From JALRHH01 sp964590315 (GTDB lineage: Bacteria > Patescibacteriota > Saccharimonadia > Saccharimonadales > JALRHH01), in the NCBI GenBank assembly GCA_964590315.1, contig CAZPVS010000001.1:62001-126000 (forward strand): DNA of 64,000 bases, read 5' to 3'. Shown here piece after piece: positions 6,239-14,817 of the stretch. The notes under the pieces are model-generated. The model did no database searches. It was not told the DNA's origin and worked only from the letters and a program-made list of their open reading frames with translations. The position numbers and the translations under genes were made by a program. Each line of letters begins with the position of its first letter. The first letter of the stretch is position 1.

Positions 6239-8107
6239 ATGGATAAAAAACCGTTTCGTATACAGAAGAGTGGTGGGGACCCCAAGCGCCGGGGTATGAA
6301 AAATGCAGGTTTCATTGCACTATTAGTGCTGTTTGGTCTGATTATTTTTGCGTCCTACGGCAATCAACAGAAACTTGAGGAAATTGCGCTGAGCCAAGTT
6401 GTCCAGCAGGCAAATGATGGCAAGTTCGAGAAGATTACCGTCAAGGGAAGTACACTTGAGATTACCAAGAAGGGCGAGCAAGATGCCACCCTCAAATCGT
6501 ATAAGGACCCGCAGGCGAGCTTACGGGAAGAGGGTGTCAATTATGACAAGGTAACTGTTGATACCAAACCGGAATCTAATTCGGGTGATGTCTGGACAAG
6601 TCTTGGGCTAACCTTACTGCCAGTTATCATCATTGTTGCCGTACTGGTGTTTATGATGCGAAGTGCCCAGGGTCAAGGCAATCAAGCACTCAGCTTTGGT
6701 AAGAGTCGCGCACGACTTTATGGCAACGAAAAAGACAAAGTTACTTTCAAGGATATCGCAGGCTATGATGAGTCAAAGCAAGACTTACAGGAAGTCGTTG
6801 AATTCCTTAAATTCCCCAAAAAGTTTGAGGCAGTTGGCGCCAAGATCCCGAAAGGTGTGCTGCTGATTGGTCCTCCTGGTACTGGTAAGACGATGATTGC
6901 GCGAGCAGTAGCGGGCGAGGCTGATGTACCGTTCTTTAGTATCTCCGGTTCAGAGTTTGTGGAAATGTTTGTTGGTGTTGGGGCATCTCGTGTTCGTGAC
7001 TTGTTTGCCAAGGCCAAGAAGAATTCACCATGTATTATCTTCATTGATGAAATTGATGCGGTCGGCCGACGCCGTGGCTCCGGTATGGGTGGTGGTCATG
7101 ATGAACGAGAGCAGACGCTGAACCAGATCTTGGTTGAGATGGATGGCTTTGAGCAGGGAACAAATGTCATCGTATTGGCCGCAACGAACCGCATGGACGT
7201 ATTGGATCCTGCACTGCTTCGTCCCGGTCGTTTTGACCGTCGCGTGACTGTTGGACTACCGGATCGTCGGGAGCGAGAAGCAATTCTGAAAACGCATTTT
7301 TCCAAAAAGCCAGTCGCTAAATCTGTTGACCTTGACGCTTTGGCAGCGAAGACCGCTGGCTCTTCGGGTGCTGACTTGGCCAATATTGCCAACGAAGCGG
7401 CAATTCTTGCGGCACGCCATAACCGTAAAGAGATTACGCAAGCCGATGTGACCGGTGCCTTTGAAAAAGTTGCCATAGGTCCAGAACGCAAGGGCAAGAT
7501 AATGAGCGAAAACGAGAAAGAGCTGACCGCATATCACGAGGCAGGGCATGCCATTGTCGGACATGTTTTACCTGATAGTGACATGGTCCACAAAGTCACG
7601 ATCATCCCCCGTGGTGGCACCGGTGGAGTCACCTGGTTTATTCCACCAGAAGACAAGAGCTACCATAGTATTATCGAGTACAAGGATGTGTTGGCGCGTA
7701 TGTTGGGTGGCCGAGTTGCCGAAGAGGTTGTCTACGGCAAAGACCGCGTCACGACAGGTGCCGGTTCGGATCTGCAGAAAGCAGCAGAGCTTGCTCGTGA
7801 GATGGTCGTCAATCAGGGCATGGGTAAAAAGCTCCGTGACCAGGTATTCCACGTAGAAGAAGGTATGATGATTGAACGGATGGTGCACGAGAAACAGTAT
7901 TCGGATGAAACTGCCAAAGTTATTGATGACGAAGTAGAAGAGTTGATTACTGAGGCAGCCACTCGTGCTCGTGAGGTTATTAAGGCGAACAAGCCGAAAC
8001 TTGAAGAGCTCATGAAAGTACTTCTTGAAAAAGAAACGGTTGAAGCTGAAGAGGTGATTGAGATCCTAAACGGTTCTATTCTTCCGAAAGCTGCTGCGCT
8101 CTACTAG
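6239..8107 (+). CDS. ftsH: ATP-dependent zinc metalloprotease FtsH
   Basis: FtsH is a membrane hexamer that unfolds and degrades membrane and regulatory proteins. Numbering from an upstream ATG at 6233: membrane helix 1 at 24-41, an external domain, helix 2 at 122-142, Walker A GPPGTGKT at 213-220, Walker B IIFIDEID at 268-275, the second region of homology LDPALLRPGRFDR, and the zinc site HEAGH at 435-439. Length is normal. I use the second ATG (622 residues) because of the -10 box position. The message is followed by two long hairpins. Confidence 0.98.
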   Translation: MDKKPFRIQKSGGDPKRRGMKNAGFIALLVLFGLIIFASYGNQQKLEEIALSQVVQQANDGKFEKITVKGSTLEITKKGEQDATLKSYKDPQASLREEGVNYDKVTVDTKPESNSGDVWTSLGLTLLPVIIIVAVLVFMMRSAQGQGNQALSFGKSRARLYGNEKDKVTFKDIAGYDESKQDLQEVVEFLKFPKKFEAVGAKIPKGVLLIGPPGTGKTMIARAVAGEADVPFFSISGSEFVEMFVGVGASRVRDLFAKAKKNSPCIIFIDEIDAVGRRRGSGMGGGHDEREQTLNQILVEMDGFEQGTNVIVLAATNRMDVLDPALLRPGRFDRRVTVGLPDRREREAILKTHFSKKPVAKSVDLDALAAKTAGSSGADLANIANEAAILAARHNRKEITQADVTGAFEKVAIGPERKGKIMSENEKELTAYHEAGHAIVGHVLPDSDMVHKVTIIPRGGTGGVTWFIPPEDKSYHSIIEYKDVLARMLGGRVAEEVVYGKDRVTTGAGSDLQKAAELAREMVVNQGMGKKLRDQVFHVEEGMMIERMVHEKQYSDETAKVIDDEVEELITEAATRAREVIKANKPKLEELMKVLLEKETVEAEEVIEILNGSILPKAAALY

Positions 8108-8157
8108 CAAGTTACTTGGCCCGTACATTACGGAAAGAAGCAGTAGATTTCCGTGTA

Positions 8158-8199
8158 CACTTCCTAAAACTACAAAATATTTGTACGTCTTAGGAAGTG
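8158..8199. ncRNA. Long hairpin 1 after ftsH
   Basis: CACTTCCTAA (8158-8167) pairs with TTAGGAAGTG (8190-8199), and inside it TACAAA pairs with TTTGTA across ATA. It directly abuts the next hairpin. It may end the ftsH message or be part of a structured RNA or a mobile palindrome. It has no terminal T-run. Confidence 0.6.
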
Positions 8200-8276
8200 C
8201 CGGGAAGGAAGAGAAATATAACGTGGTTGAGTAGTGCGCGAGGCACCTCGGTTCGTTATATTTTCTCCCCTCCCGG
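8200..8276. ncRNA. Long hairpin 2 after ftsH
   Basis: CCGGGA-AGGA-AGAGAAATATAACG (8200-8223) pairs with the segment ending in TCCCGG at 8276, giving a stem of about 22 bp with few mismatches. A small inner hairpin (GTGC/GCAC) lies in the 30-nt loop. The stop codon of the minus-strand gene at 8287 is only 10 bp away, so on that strand it could act as a 3' end structure. No protein explains it. Confidence 0.6.
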
Positions 8277-8286
8277 AAACTCCCTG

Positions 8287-8511
8287 TCAGCTGGTGACGC
8301 GCTTCCTACGCCTCTTCTGCTTCTTGTACTCCTTTGACCTGTACCACTTGATGTAGTCTTCGGCTTGGTCCTTGACGTCACAAGGTGCAGAGCAGTCTTC
8401 GTCGTGACTCTTGACGAGCCTATTGGCCAAGTTGAGCGATTGCTGCTTCAAGCCGACGTAGTACATCACTTTCATGGCGACTATATTGCTTTTACCATCG
8501 CTTTTGTTCAT
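8287..8511 (-). CDS. Small basic protein of 74 residues, unknown
   Basis: The ATG at 8511 has a good ribosome site (AAGGTGG, 5 bp spacing), better than the GTG at 8520. The product has a CSAPC pair of cysteines in its middle, a helical stretch YVGLKQQSLNLANRLV, and a very basic C-terminus (KKQKRRRKRVTS) that could bind nucleic acid or the membrane. It follows the 43-residue membrane-protein gene and may be its operon partner. I do not recognise a family. Confidence 0.6.
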   Translation of the reverse strand: MNKSDGKSNIVAMKVMYYVGLKQQSLNLANRLVKSHDEDCSAPCDVKDQAEDYIKWYRSKEYKKQKRRRKRVTS

Positions 8512-8589
8512 GAACACCACCTTCTAGTATGGATCATCATTGCATGAGGAATGGCACCAGGAAGAGGCTGCCAGAACACCAGAGCAGGC

Positions 8590-8721
8590 CTAGAACGGCT
8601 TGCCCGTACGCCAGTAGTGAATACCGACGAGCAAGAGTACAGCAATAACCATACCGAGCACCACATCTGCAACAAAGTACAGATCTGGCATCGACGGCAT
8701 GGTCGGTGGTTTTGTTGTCAT
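8590..8721 (-). CDS. Single-pass small membrane protein, 43 residues
   Basis: The ATG at 8721 is preceded on the minus strand by AAGGGGGG. The product is MTTKPPTMPSMPDLYFVADV followed by one hydrophobic helix (about residues 19-37, VVLGMVIAVLLLVGIHYW) and a short basic tail. This is a typical single-span small protein. It lies about 80 bp upstream of the 74-residue gene on the same strand. The function is unknown. Confidence 0.65.
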   Translation of the reverse strand: MTTKPPTMPSMPDLYFVADVVLGMVIAVLLLVGIHYWRTGKPF

Positions 8722-8912
8722 CACACGCCCCCCTTATTGTGACTACAAATATACAAATTGGTGCGTAAAACTAATTTGCATATCTGTAATCACAACCAGG
8801 CACAGCGAAACAGGGAATTTATAAAGTACGCTGGAGTGTTTACTCGACAGCATCAATTATTGTGTAATATTAAACATAAAAAGTCAATATATGGTGGGCA
8901 TTAGTAACACCT

Positions 8913-8918
8913 TATAAT
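8913..8918 (+). promoter_or_regulatory. murJ -10 box
   Basis: TATAAT at 8913-8918 places the transcript start near 8925, just before the ATGs at 8928 and 8931. The 8743-8912 stretch before it is A+T-rich and holds no gene that I can support. Confidence 0.6.
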
Positions 8919-8927
8919 GAAGTGTTG

Positions 8928-10556
8928 ATGATGAAGCCCCATGCCAAGCTCCTCAAGCGAGCCAATAAGCGTATATCACTAGGCGGCGCTGCCGTCCTCT
9001 TGATTGCGGCTGCGCTTTTTGGGCAGATGTTGGGGTTCTTGCGCTTGAAGCTGATCAATGCAAACTTTGATGAGCTTGGTCCACAGAGTACCGATGCGTT
9101 TTTTGCCGCATTTAAGATACCTGACTTCTTCTTCTATACCATTACTGCGGGAGCCCTTGGTGTCGCGTTTATACCTGTTTTGTCGGATTTGTTAGAGAAA
9201 CACAACCGTAAGGGTGCGTGGGAACTTGCGGTAAGCCTTTTGAACCTTCTTGCGGTACTTATGGCTGCAGTCGGAGTAATTATATTTGTGTTTGCCGAAA
9301 GTTTACTGCAACTTGTTGCGCCAGGGCTGACGAATGAGCAGGCGCATACAGCGGCAATCATTATGCGGCTGATCGCGTTTAACCCGTTTTTGTTTACGCT
9401 CTCCGGCATCATTACCGCAATGCAGCAGACTATCGGGAGATTCTTCTTCTTTGCAATCGCTCCCTTCTTCTATAACGGTGCGATTATCGTCAGTGCAATC
9501 GTATTCAGTTCCGTCGAACCGACCAATGGCGGGCCGGGTGGACTTGGCCTGGTAGGGCTTGGTATTGGCGCACTCGTGGGCGCAATATTGCAGCTGGTCA
9601 TCGTGAGTATAGGTATGCAGGGTACCGGGTTCAAGTGGCGACCGAAAATAATGAAGACGTCCGAACTAAAAGGTGTCTTACAACGTCTGCCGGCCCGTTC
9701 GATTGACCAGGGTCTCGATTCTATTAACAGTATTGTTGAGACACGGTTCGCGAGTAAGCTCGGTACCGGAAACATTTCATACTATGAGAACGCATATACA
9801 CTTCATACGGTGCCAATTCAACTGGTTGGAACGACGGTCGCGACAGCGGCCTTCCCGCGTTTGACCGAGCGGTTATCTCAGGGGAGGAAGGATCTCTTCC
9901 GCAAGGATTTCCTAATGGTGCTTCGGGCAATGATATGGGTGATGATGCCGATTGTCGTTATCAGTTACTTCGCCAGAGGCTACCTCTCTCGTTTGATTTT
10001 TGCAGAGGGTGTTTCTCAGATCACCCTGATTTTTGGGTATTTGGCGGGGGCAATCTTCTTCCGGACTATTTATGCCATTATATCGCGGTGGTTCTACGCG
10101 CAAAAGGACACCAAAACACCACTTTTCGTATCACTTTTTACCATTGGGCTTAATATTTATCTGGCATACACCTTATCACAACCGGATGCGTATGGGGTGG
10201 CAGGGCTTGCGATGGCGCAATCTATTGTGGCGGCGGTTGAAGTACTTATCCTCACGATTATTATGCTCATCCGAGACCATAAATTGTTTGATAGTGAGTT
10301 CTGGCACGGAGTACTCCGCATCATGTCAGTAACTGGGTTTAGTGTACTGGCAGCGTTTATTATGCTCTCACTCTTGCCACTCCAAGCCGATGACGTCGGA
10401 TTTATCACCTTTGCATCTAAGCTGGGCGCGATTACGCTCGTAACATTTGGCGTTCACGTTGGTGTGTCACTACTCTTCGGCCTAAGTGAAGCACGACCGA
10501 TAGTACATAGAGCTAAAGCCATCATCCTGAAACCAATCAAACCGATTCGTTTCTAG
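8928..10556 (+). CDS. murJ: Lipid II flippase MurJ (MviN family)
   Basis: MurJ moves lipid-linked peptidoglycan precursor across the membrane. The 540-residue protein is almost entirely membrane helices (about 14 predicted). It has the MviN pattern near the start (GQMLGFLRLKLINANFD; TDAFFAAFKIPDFFF), GALGVAFIPVLSD, and later LPARSIDQGLDSINSIVETRFAS. This implies the cell makes its own peptidoglycan. I chose the ATG at 8928 because a -10 box lies 9 bp upstream; an upstream GTG at 8922 would precede the likely transcript start. Confidence 0.93.
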   Translation: MMKPHAKLLKRANKRISLGGAAVLLIAAALFGQMLGFLRLKLINANFDELGPQSTDAFFAAFKIPDFFFYTITAGALGVAFIPVLSDLLEKHNRKGAWELAVSLLNLLAVLMAAVGVIIFVFAESLLQLVAPGLTNEQAHTAAIIMRLIAFNPFLFTLSGIITAMQQTIGRFFFFAIAPFFYNGAIIVSAIVFSSVEPTNGGPGGLGLVGLGIGALVGAILQLVIVSIGMQGTGFKWRPKIMKTSELKGVLQRLPARSIDQGLDSINSIVETRFASKLGTGNISYYENAYTLHTVPIQLVGTTVATAAFPRLTERLSQGRKDLFRKDFLMVLRAMIWVMMPIVVISYFARGYLSRLIFAEGVSQITLIFGYLAGAIFFRTIYAIISRWFYAQKDTKTPLFVSLFTIGLNIYLAYTLSQPDAYGVAGLAMAQSIVAAVEVLILTIIMLIRDHKLFDSEFWHGVLRIMSVTGFSVLAAFIMLSLLPLQADDVGFITFASKLGAITLVTFGVHVGVSLLFGLSEARPIVHRAKAIILKPIKPIRF

Positions 10557-10614
10557 GACACACAACCCATTATTAATCACAGAATAAAATAAGTCGCTGT
10601 CAATATATTACTGA

Positions 10615-10643
10615 TTGTATAACAGGGGTAGATGCGGTATACT
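10615..10643 (+). promoter_or_regulatory. lepA promoter
   Basis: TTGTAT (10615-10620) and TATACT (10638-10643) are spaced by 17 bp. The lepA ATG at 10652 is 8 bp past the -10 box, so the message is probably leaderless. Confidence 0.75.
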
Positions 10644-10651
10644 CGCATGAG

Positions 10652-12433
10652 ATGAATCAACAAAATATCCGAAACTTTTGCATTATTGCGCACATTGACC
10701 ATGGCAAGTCGACACTGGCCGACCGTTTGTTAGAAATGACGGGTACGGTGGAGATGCGTGATATGAAGGCGCAACTACTCGACAGGATGGATTTGGAGCG
10801 GGAAAAAGGTATCACGATTAAACTCGCCCCTGTCAGGATGAGTTATAAAGAATTCGAACTGAACCTGATTGATACGCCAGGCCATGTAGATTTTAGCTAC
10901 GAGGTATCACGAAGTTTAGAGGCATGCGAAGGTGCGCTGCTTGTTGTAGATGCCAGCCAAGGGATTCAGGCCCAGACACTCGCTAACGTATACCTCGCTA
11001 TGGACGCAGATCTGACGATCATCCCCGTGCTGAACAAAATAGACTTGCCGGCTGCCGATGTTGATCGGGTGAGCGAAGAAATCATCAGTCTCCTTGGCTG
11101 TAAAAAAGAGGATATTCTCCAGATATCAGCCAAGACCGGTAAGGGCGTCGATGCAGTGTTGGAGCGAATTGTACACAATGTGCCACCACCCAAGGGCGAC
11201 ACCGCGCTTCCGACGCGGGCACTGATATTTGATAGTTATTATGATGATTACCGCGGCGTTATACTCTATGTGCGAACTGTTGACGGTACGATTTCCAAAG
11301 GTGAACAGATTCAGATGATGGCCACCGGCAGTCAGGGCATTGCACTGGAAGTCGGCGCGCTGAAACCACATATGTCACCACTACCTGCGTTGAATGCGGG
11401 TGAAATTGGCTATATCGTCACAAACTTGCGGAGCACTCGGGAAGCAAAAGTTGGTGATACCGTGACGGTGGTAAAACACCCGGCCACACAGGTGCTTCCG
11501 GGATATAAAGATGTCCAGCCATTTGTGTATGCTGGATTTTTCCCAGAGAGCAATGAGCAATATAACGAGCTGAAGGAAGCAATTGAGAAATTATCGCTCA
11601 GTGATTCGGCATTGGTATGGGAGCCAGAAAATTCACCGGTGCTTGGTTTTGGTGTTCGGATTGGCTTCCTCGGGTTACTACACATGGATATTGTCCGAGA
11701 ACGGTTGGAACGCGAATATAACCTCGACCTTATCGTGACGAATCCTAGTACGGATTATCAGGTAGATCTGACCTCTGGTGAGACACTAGATATTCGTAGT
11801 GCTGCTGACCTACCTGAAGTAGCGAAGATTGCAGAAATTCGTGAACCTTGGATTAAAGGTGAAGTGGTGGTACCGAAGGATTATGTCGGTCCCGTCATAC
11901 AACTGATCATTAGTAAGCGGGGTATTCAGAAGAACTTATCATTTGTTGATGCGCAGTTGGCTGTGGTGGCGTTTGATGCACCACTCGCCAATCTTCTGAC
12001 AGACTTTTATGACCAGCTCAAAAGCGTCACGAGTGGCTACGGATCATTCAATTACGAACTCGATACCTATCGCCCTGAAGATTTAGTACGCGTTGATTTT
12101 TATATCGCGGGTGACATGGTGGCTGCCCTGAGTGTCATGGCGCATAAGACTGAGGCGCAGCCACTCGGACGTGACACGGTCAAGAAACTAAAGGAAGTCA
12201 TTCCCCGTCAGAATTTCCAGGTTGCATTACAAGCAGCGGTTGGTGGTCGGTTCATCGCCCGTGAAGATCTCAGCGGATACCGCAAGGATGTCACTGCCAA
12301 ACTATATGGTGGTGACGTGACGCGGCGTAAAAAGTTGCTCGAGAAACAGAAAAAAGGCAAGGCACGCATGAAGCGCTTCGGCAAAGTCGATATTCCTGCC
12401 GAGGCCTTCACGGTCATGCTCAAACGCGATTAA
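10652..12433 (+). CDS. lepA: Elongation factor 4 (LepA)
   Basis: LepA is a ribosome-dependent GTPase related to EF-G that acts on stalled or back-translocated ribosomes. G1 is AHIDHGKST near residue 14, followed by DTPGHVDF and NKIDLP. The distinctive C-terminal domain ends with KQKKGKARMKRFGKVDIP and the usual AFTVMLK-type end. At 593 residues it is full length. It starts almost on the transcript start. Confidence 0.98.
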   Translation: MNQQNIRNFCIIAHIDHGKSTLADRLLEMTGTVEMRDMKAQLLDRMDLEREKGITIKLAPVRMSYKEFELNLIDTPGHVDFSYEVSRSLEACEGALLVVDASQGIQAQTLANVYLAMDADLTIIPVLNKIDLPAADVDRVSEEIISLLGCKKEDILQISAKTGKGVDAVLERIVHNVPPPKGDTALPTRALIFDSYYDDYRGVILYVRTVDGTISKGEQIQMMATGSQGIALEVGALKPHMSPLPALNAGEIGYIVTNLRSTREAKVGDTVTVVKHPATQVLPGYKDVQPFVYAGFFPESNEQYNELKEAIEKLSLSDSALVWEPENSPVLGFGVRIGFLGLLHMDIVRERLEREYNLDLIVTNPSTDYQVDLTSGETLDIRSAADLPEVAKIAEIREPWIKGEVVVPKDYVGPVIQLIISKRGIQKNLSFVDAQLAVVAFDAPLANLLTDFYDQLKSVTSGYGSFNYELDTYRPEDLVRVDFYIAGDMVAALSVMAHKTEAQPLGRDTVKKLKEVIPRQNFQVALQAAVGGRFIAREDLSGYRKDVTAKLYGGDVTRRKKLLEKQKKGKARMKRFGKVDIPAEAFTVMLKRD

Positions 12434-12462
12434 AAAAGTACAGAAAACTGGTGATTTACACC

Positions 12463-12491
12463 TTGTCTGGAGCTGTTAATTCCGGCATAAT
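12463..12491 (+). promoter_or_regulatory. Promoter of fibre cassette 1
   Basis: TTGTCT (12463-12468) and CATAAT (12486-12491) are spaced by 17 bp. An AAGGGA ribosome-like site follows near 12519. The cassette therefore has its own promoter, independent of lepA. Confidence 0.55.
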
Positions 12492-12536
12492 GTAAAGCAC
12501 TAATGCTTACAAAAAATAAGGGAAAATCGGCACTTA

Positions 12537-13775
12537 ATGGCGAGATTACCAGTACCTGGCAGTGATGATGGCACCTGGGGCGGGGTGCTGAATGATTTCC
12601 TGGCCCAGGAGCATAATGCTGATGGCACCCTCAAGATAAAGACTGACGGTACCCTTGCCGCCAAGGCTAATGATAGTACGGTTGTTCACGTTTCTGGGAA
12701 CGAATCAATCGGTGGAACGAAAACGTTCGTGTTGTCGCCGGTAGTTCCCGCTCCCACTCTCGGATCGCAGGTAGCTAATAAAACCTATGTAGATACACAA
12801 GTTGCTTCGGGAATACCTGATGGGTCAGTCACTGCTGCAAAGATTGCAAGCGATGCTGTAGATGATTCTAAGGTTGCCCCGAGTGCGGCTATTGCCCAGA
12901 GCAAGGTTGCTAACCTTACGACAGACTTAAGTAACAAGGCCGATAGTTCTGCAGTTATCATGCGTTCTATTGCAGATGCCAAAGGCGACCTAATCGTGGC
13001 GACCGCGAATGATACGGTAACACGACAGGCTGTGGGAGGTGACGGTCAGATTTTGTTTGCAGATTCAGCGGAGCCAACAGGTATACGCTGGGCAAATGCG
13101 CCTGCTAGTGGAGAGACAAATACCGCAAGCAATGTTGGTGCTACTGGTGTCGGTGTGTTCAAGCAAAAAAACGGTGTAAACTTTGAATTTAAGAATATCG
13201 CAGCGGCATCTAGCAAAGTCACTGTCACAGATGATGGCGCAAACGATGAGATTGATGTAGATGTGAATGAAGCTAACTTCAGCGGCATTCCTCAATCGGC
13301 TGTGACCGATCTAACCACCGACTTAGCTGCTAAAGTTGATGATACTGAGAAAGGTGTGGCTAATGGTATAGCAACACTCGATGCGGGCACTAAAATTCCT
13401 GTCGGCCAATTACCTACAGCAGCTACTGCGAGGGTCCTACCATATTCATATTACGGTAGTTTGATGGTAAGCACGGGCACCTTCCGGCTCTATAATGATA
13501 GTGGAACAGATTGGACAGTTACGGGTGTTCGCGCTTCACTCGGCACGGCGCCAACAGGAACAAGTGTCATTATTGATATCAACAAAAACGGAACAACGTT
13601 GTTTACCAACCAAGCCAACAGGCCAACTATTGCGATTAGTTCTAATACGTCAGGAAATGTTACAAATATGGATGTCACTACTATTGCAGACGGTGAATAC
13701 TTAACGGTTGATATCGATCAAGTGGGCTCCGGAACTAAAGGTGCAGATCTAACAGTACAGGTAGGAGTAGCGTAA
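12537..13775 (+). CDS. Phage tail-fibre-like protein
   Basis: The 412-residue product opens with PVPGSDDGTWGGVLNDFLAQ and HNADGTLK, the pattern found at the start of many phage fibre and receptor-binding proteins. Repeats of the type SNKADSS / LAAKVDDT and TYVDTQ follow, typical of trimeric fibre shafts. The last 110 residues (after PVGQLP) are a compact beta-rich tip. There is no signal peptide, membrane helix or anchor motif. The stop overlaps the start of the next gene (TAATG), so the three genes form a tight unit. No capsid, portal or terminase gene is nearby. Confidence 0.75.
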   Translation: MARLPVPGSDDGTWGGVLNDFLAQEHNADGTLKIKTDGTLAAKANDSTVVHVSGNESIGGTKTFVLSPVVPAPTLGSQVANKTYVDTQVASGIPDGSVTAAKIASDAVDDSKVAPSAAIAQSKVANLTTDLSNKADSSAVIMRSIADAKGDLIVATANDTVTRQAVGGDGQILFADSAEPTGIRWANAPASGETNTASNVGATGVGVFKQKNGVNFEFKNIAAASSKVTVTDDGANDEIDVDVNEANFSGIPQSAVTDLTTDLAAKVDDTEKGVANGIATLDAGTKIPVGQLPTAATARVLPYSYYGSLMVSTGTFRLYNDSGTDWTVTGVRASLGTAPTGTSVIIDINKNGTTLFTNQANRPTIAISSNTSGNVTNMDVTTIADGEYLTVDIDQVGSGTKGADLTVQVGVA

Positions 13776-14791
13776 TGGCATTATTGTTTATGGATGGATT
13801 TGGTGGCGGCACCGACGCCACTCAGAAATGGGATATAACGAGTACTGCATACAGTACGCAGACAGCAACGCCCAGAACGCCCGGTTGTTACTATGGGAGG
13901 CTAACATCTGTCCGTAACATGTACAAATCGTTTACCCCTTCTTCGAAAATTGTTATCGGGATAGGCATATTCTCGCCAGATCGAGCGTGGAATTTTAGTT
14001 TTAGCGGGGACGGAGGTGTCACAACACACATCACCATCGTATGGAACATGGGAACGGGCATGCTCGAGCTCAGAAGGGGCACCTCGAGCGGGACTCTTCT
14101 TGTCACCGGTACGCAACCGTTATATCAAAACCAATGGAACTATATTGAAGCATCCGTGACTATATCAGATACCGTAGGTGAGGTGCATGTTCGTCTAAAC
14201 GGCTCACCCACTGATGAAATATCTTTTGTAGGAGATACCAAAAACGGAGGTACGAATACGACAGTTGATAAGTTCACTATATACTCTGGAAACGGTGCAG
14301 CGTCATATATTAATATCTCAGACTGTTACATATTGAATGATACCGGAAGCTCTAATAATGATTTCTTAGGTGACGTCGTTGTCCGTACATTAAGCCCGTC
14401 TAGTAACGGGACCTACACGCAGCTAACTGGCTCTGACGGGAACCAAATCGACAACTATTTGCTTGTTGATGAGCATCCGTATAGCTCAACTGACTATGTG
14501 GGTAGCGCGACCCCCGGAGATAAAGATACGTACGTATTTGAAGATTTACCGGGTGGTGTAGCTACTGTTCATGCAGTACAGGTAAACGGTATGATGTCGA
14601 AAAACGACGGAGGGGTTGCCTCTGCACGGTACGTAATACGATCTGCTGGGAGCGATTATCCAGGCACCACACGTGCTTTGACGACCTCATATACGGCATA
14701 TCAGGAACTGCACGAGACCGATCCTGCAACAGGAATATCGTGGACACCAGCAGCTGTCAACGACCTTGAGTCGGGCATGGAAGTCATTTAG
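13775..14791 (+). CDS. Phage structural-like protein with lectin-type domain
   Basis: The 338-residue protein begins MALLFMDGFGGG. Its first two-thirds look like a concanavalin/LamG-type beta sandwich (VRLNGSPTDEISF, NWNYIEASVTI-type strands). The C-terminus ETDPATGISWTPAAVNDLES is a motif I associate with phage minor tail and structural proteins (DP.TG..WT...VN.LE.G). There is no secretion signal. It sits in the middle of the cassette, overlapping its upstream neighbour by one base. Confidence 0.75.
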   Translation: MALLFMDGFGGGTDATQKWDITSTAYSTQTATPRTPGCYYGRLTSVRNMYKSFTPSSKIVIGIGIFSPDRAWNFSFSGDGGVTTHITIVWNMGTGMLELRRGTSSGTLLVTGTQPLYQNQWNYIEASVTISDTVGEVHVRLNGSPTDEISFVGDTKNGGTNTTVDKFTIYSGNGAASYINISDCYILNDTGSSNNDFLGDVVVRTLSPSSNGTYTQLTGSDGNQIDNYLLVDEHPYSSTDYVGSATPGDKDTYVFEDLPGGVATVHAVQVNGMMSKNDGGVASARYVIRSAGSDYPGTTRALTTSYTAYQELHETDPATGISWTPAAVNDLESGMEVI

Positions 14792-14817
14792 CTAATCGCA
14801 TACGGTGAGGGATACCC

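Noticed and set aside
8551..8742. 63-residue frame on the plus strand
   Set aside because: It is the antisense of the 43-residue membrane-protein gene and has no protein-like features.
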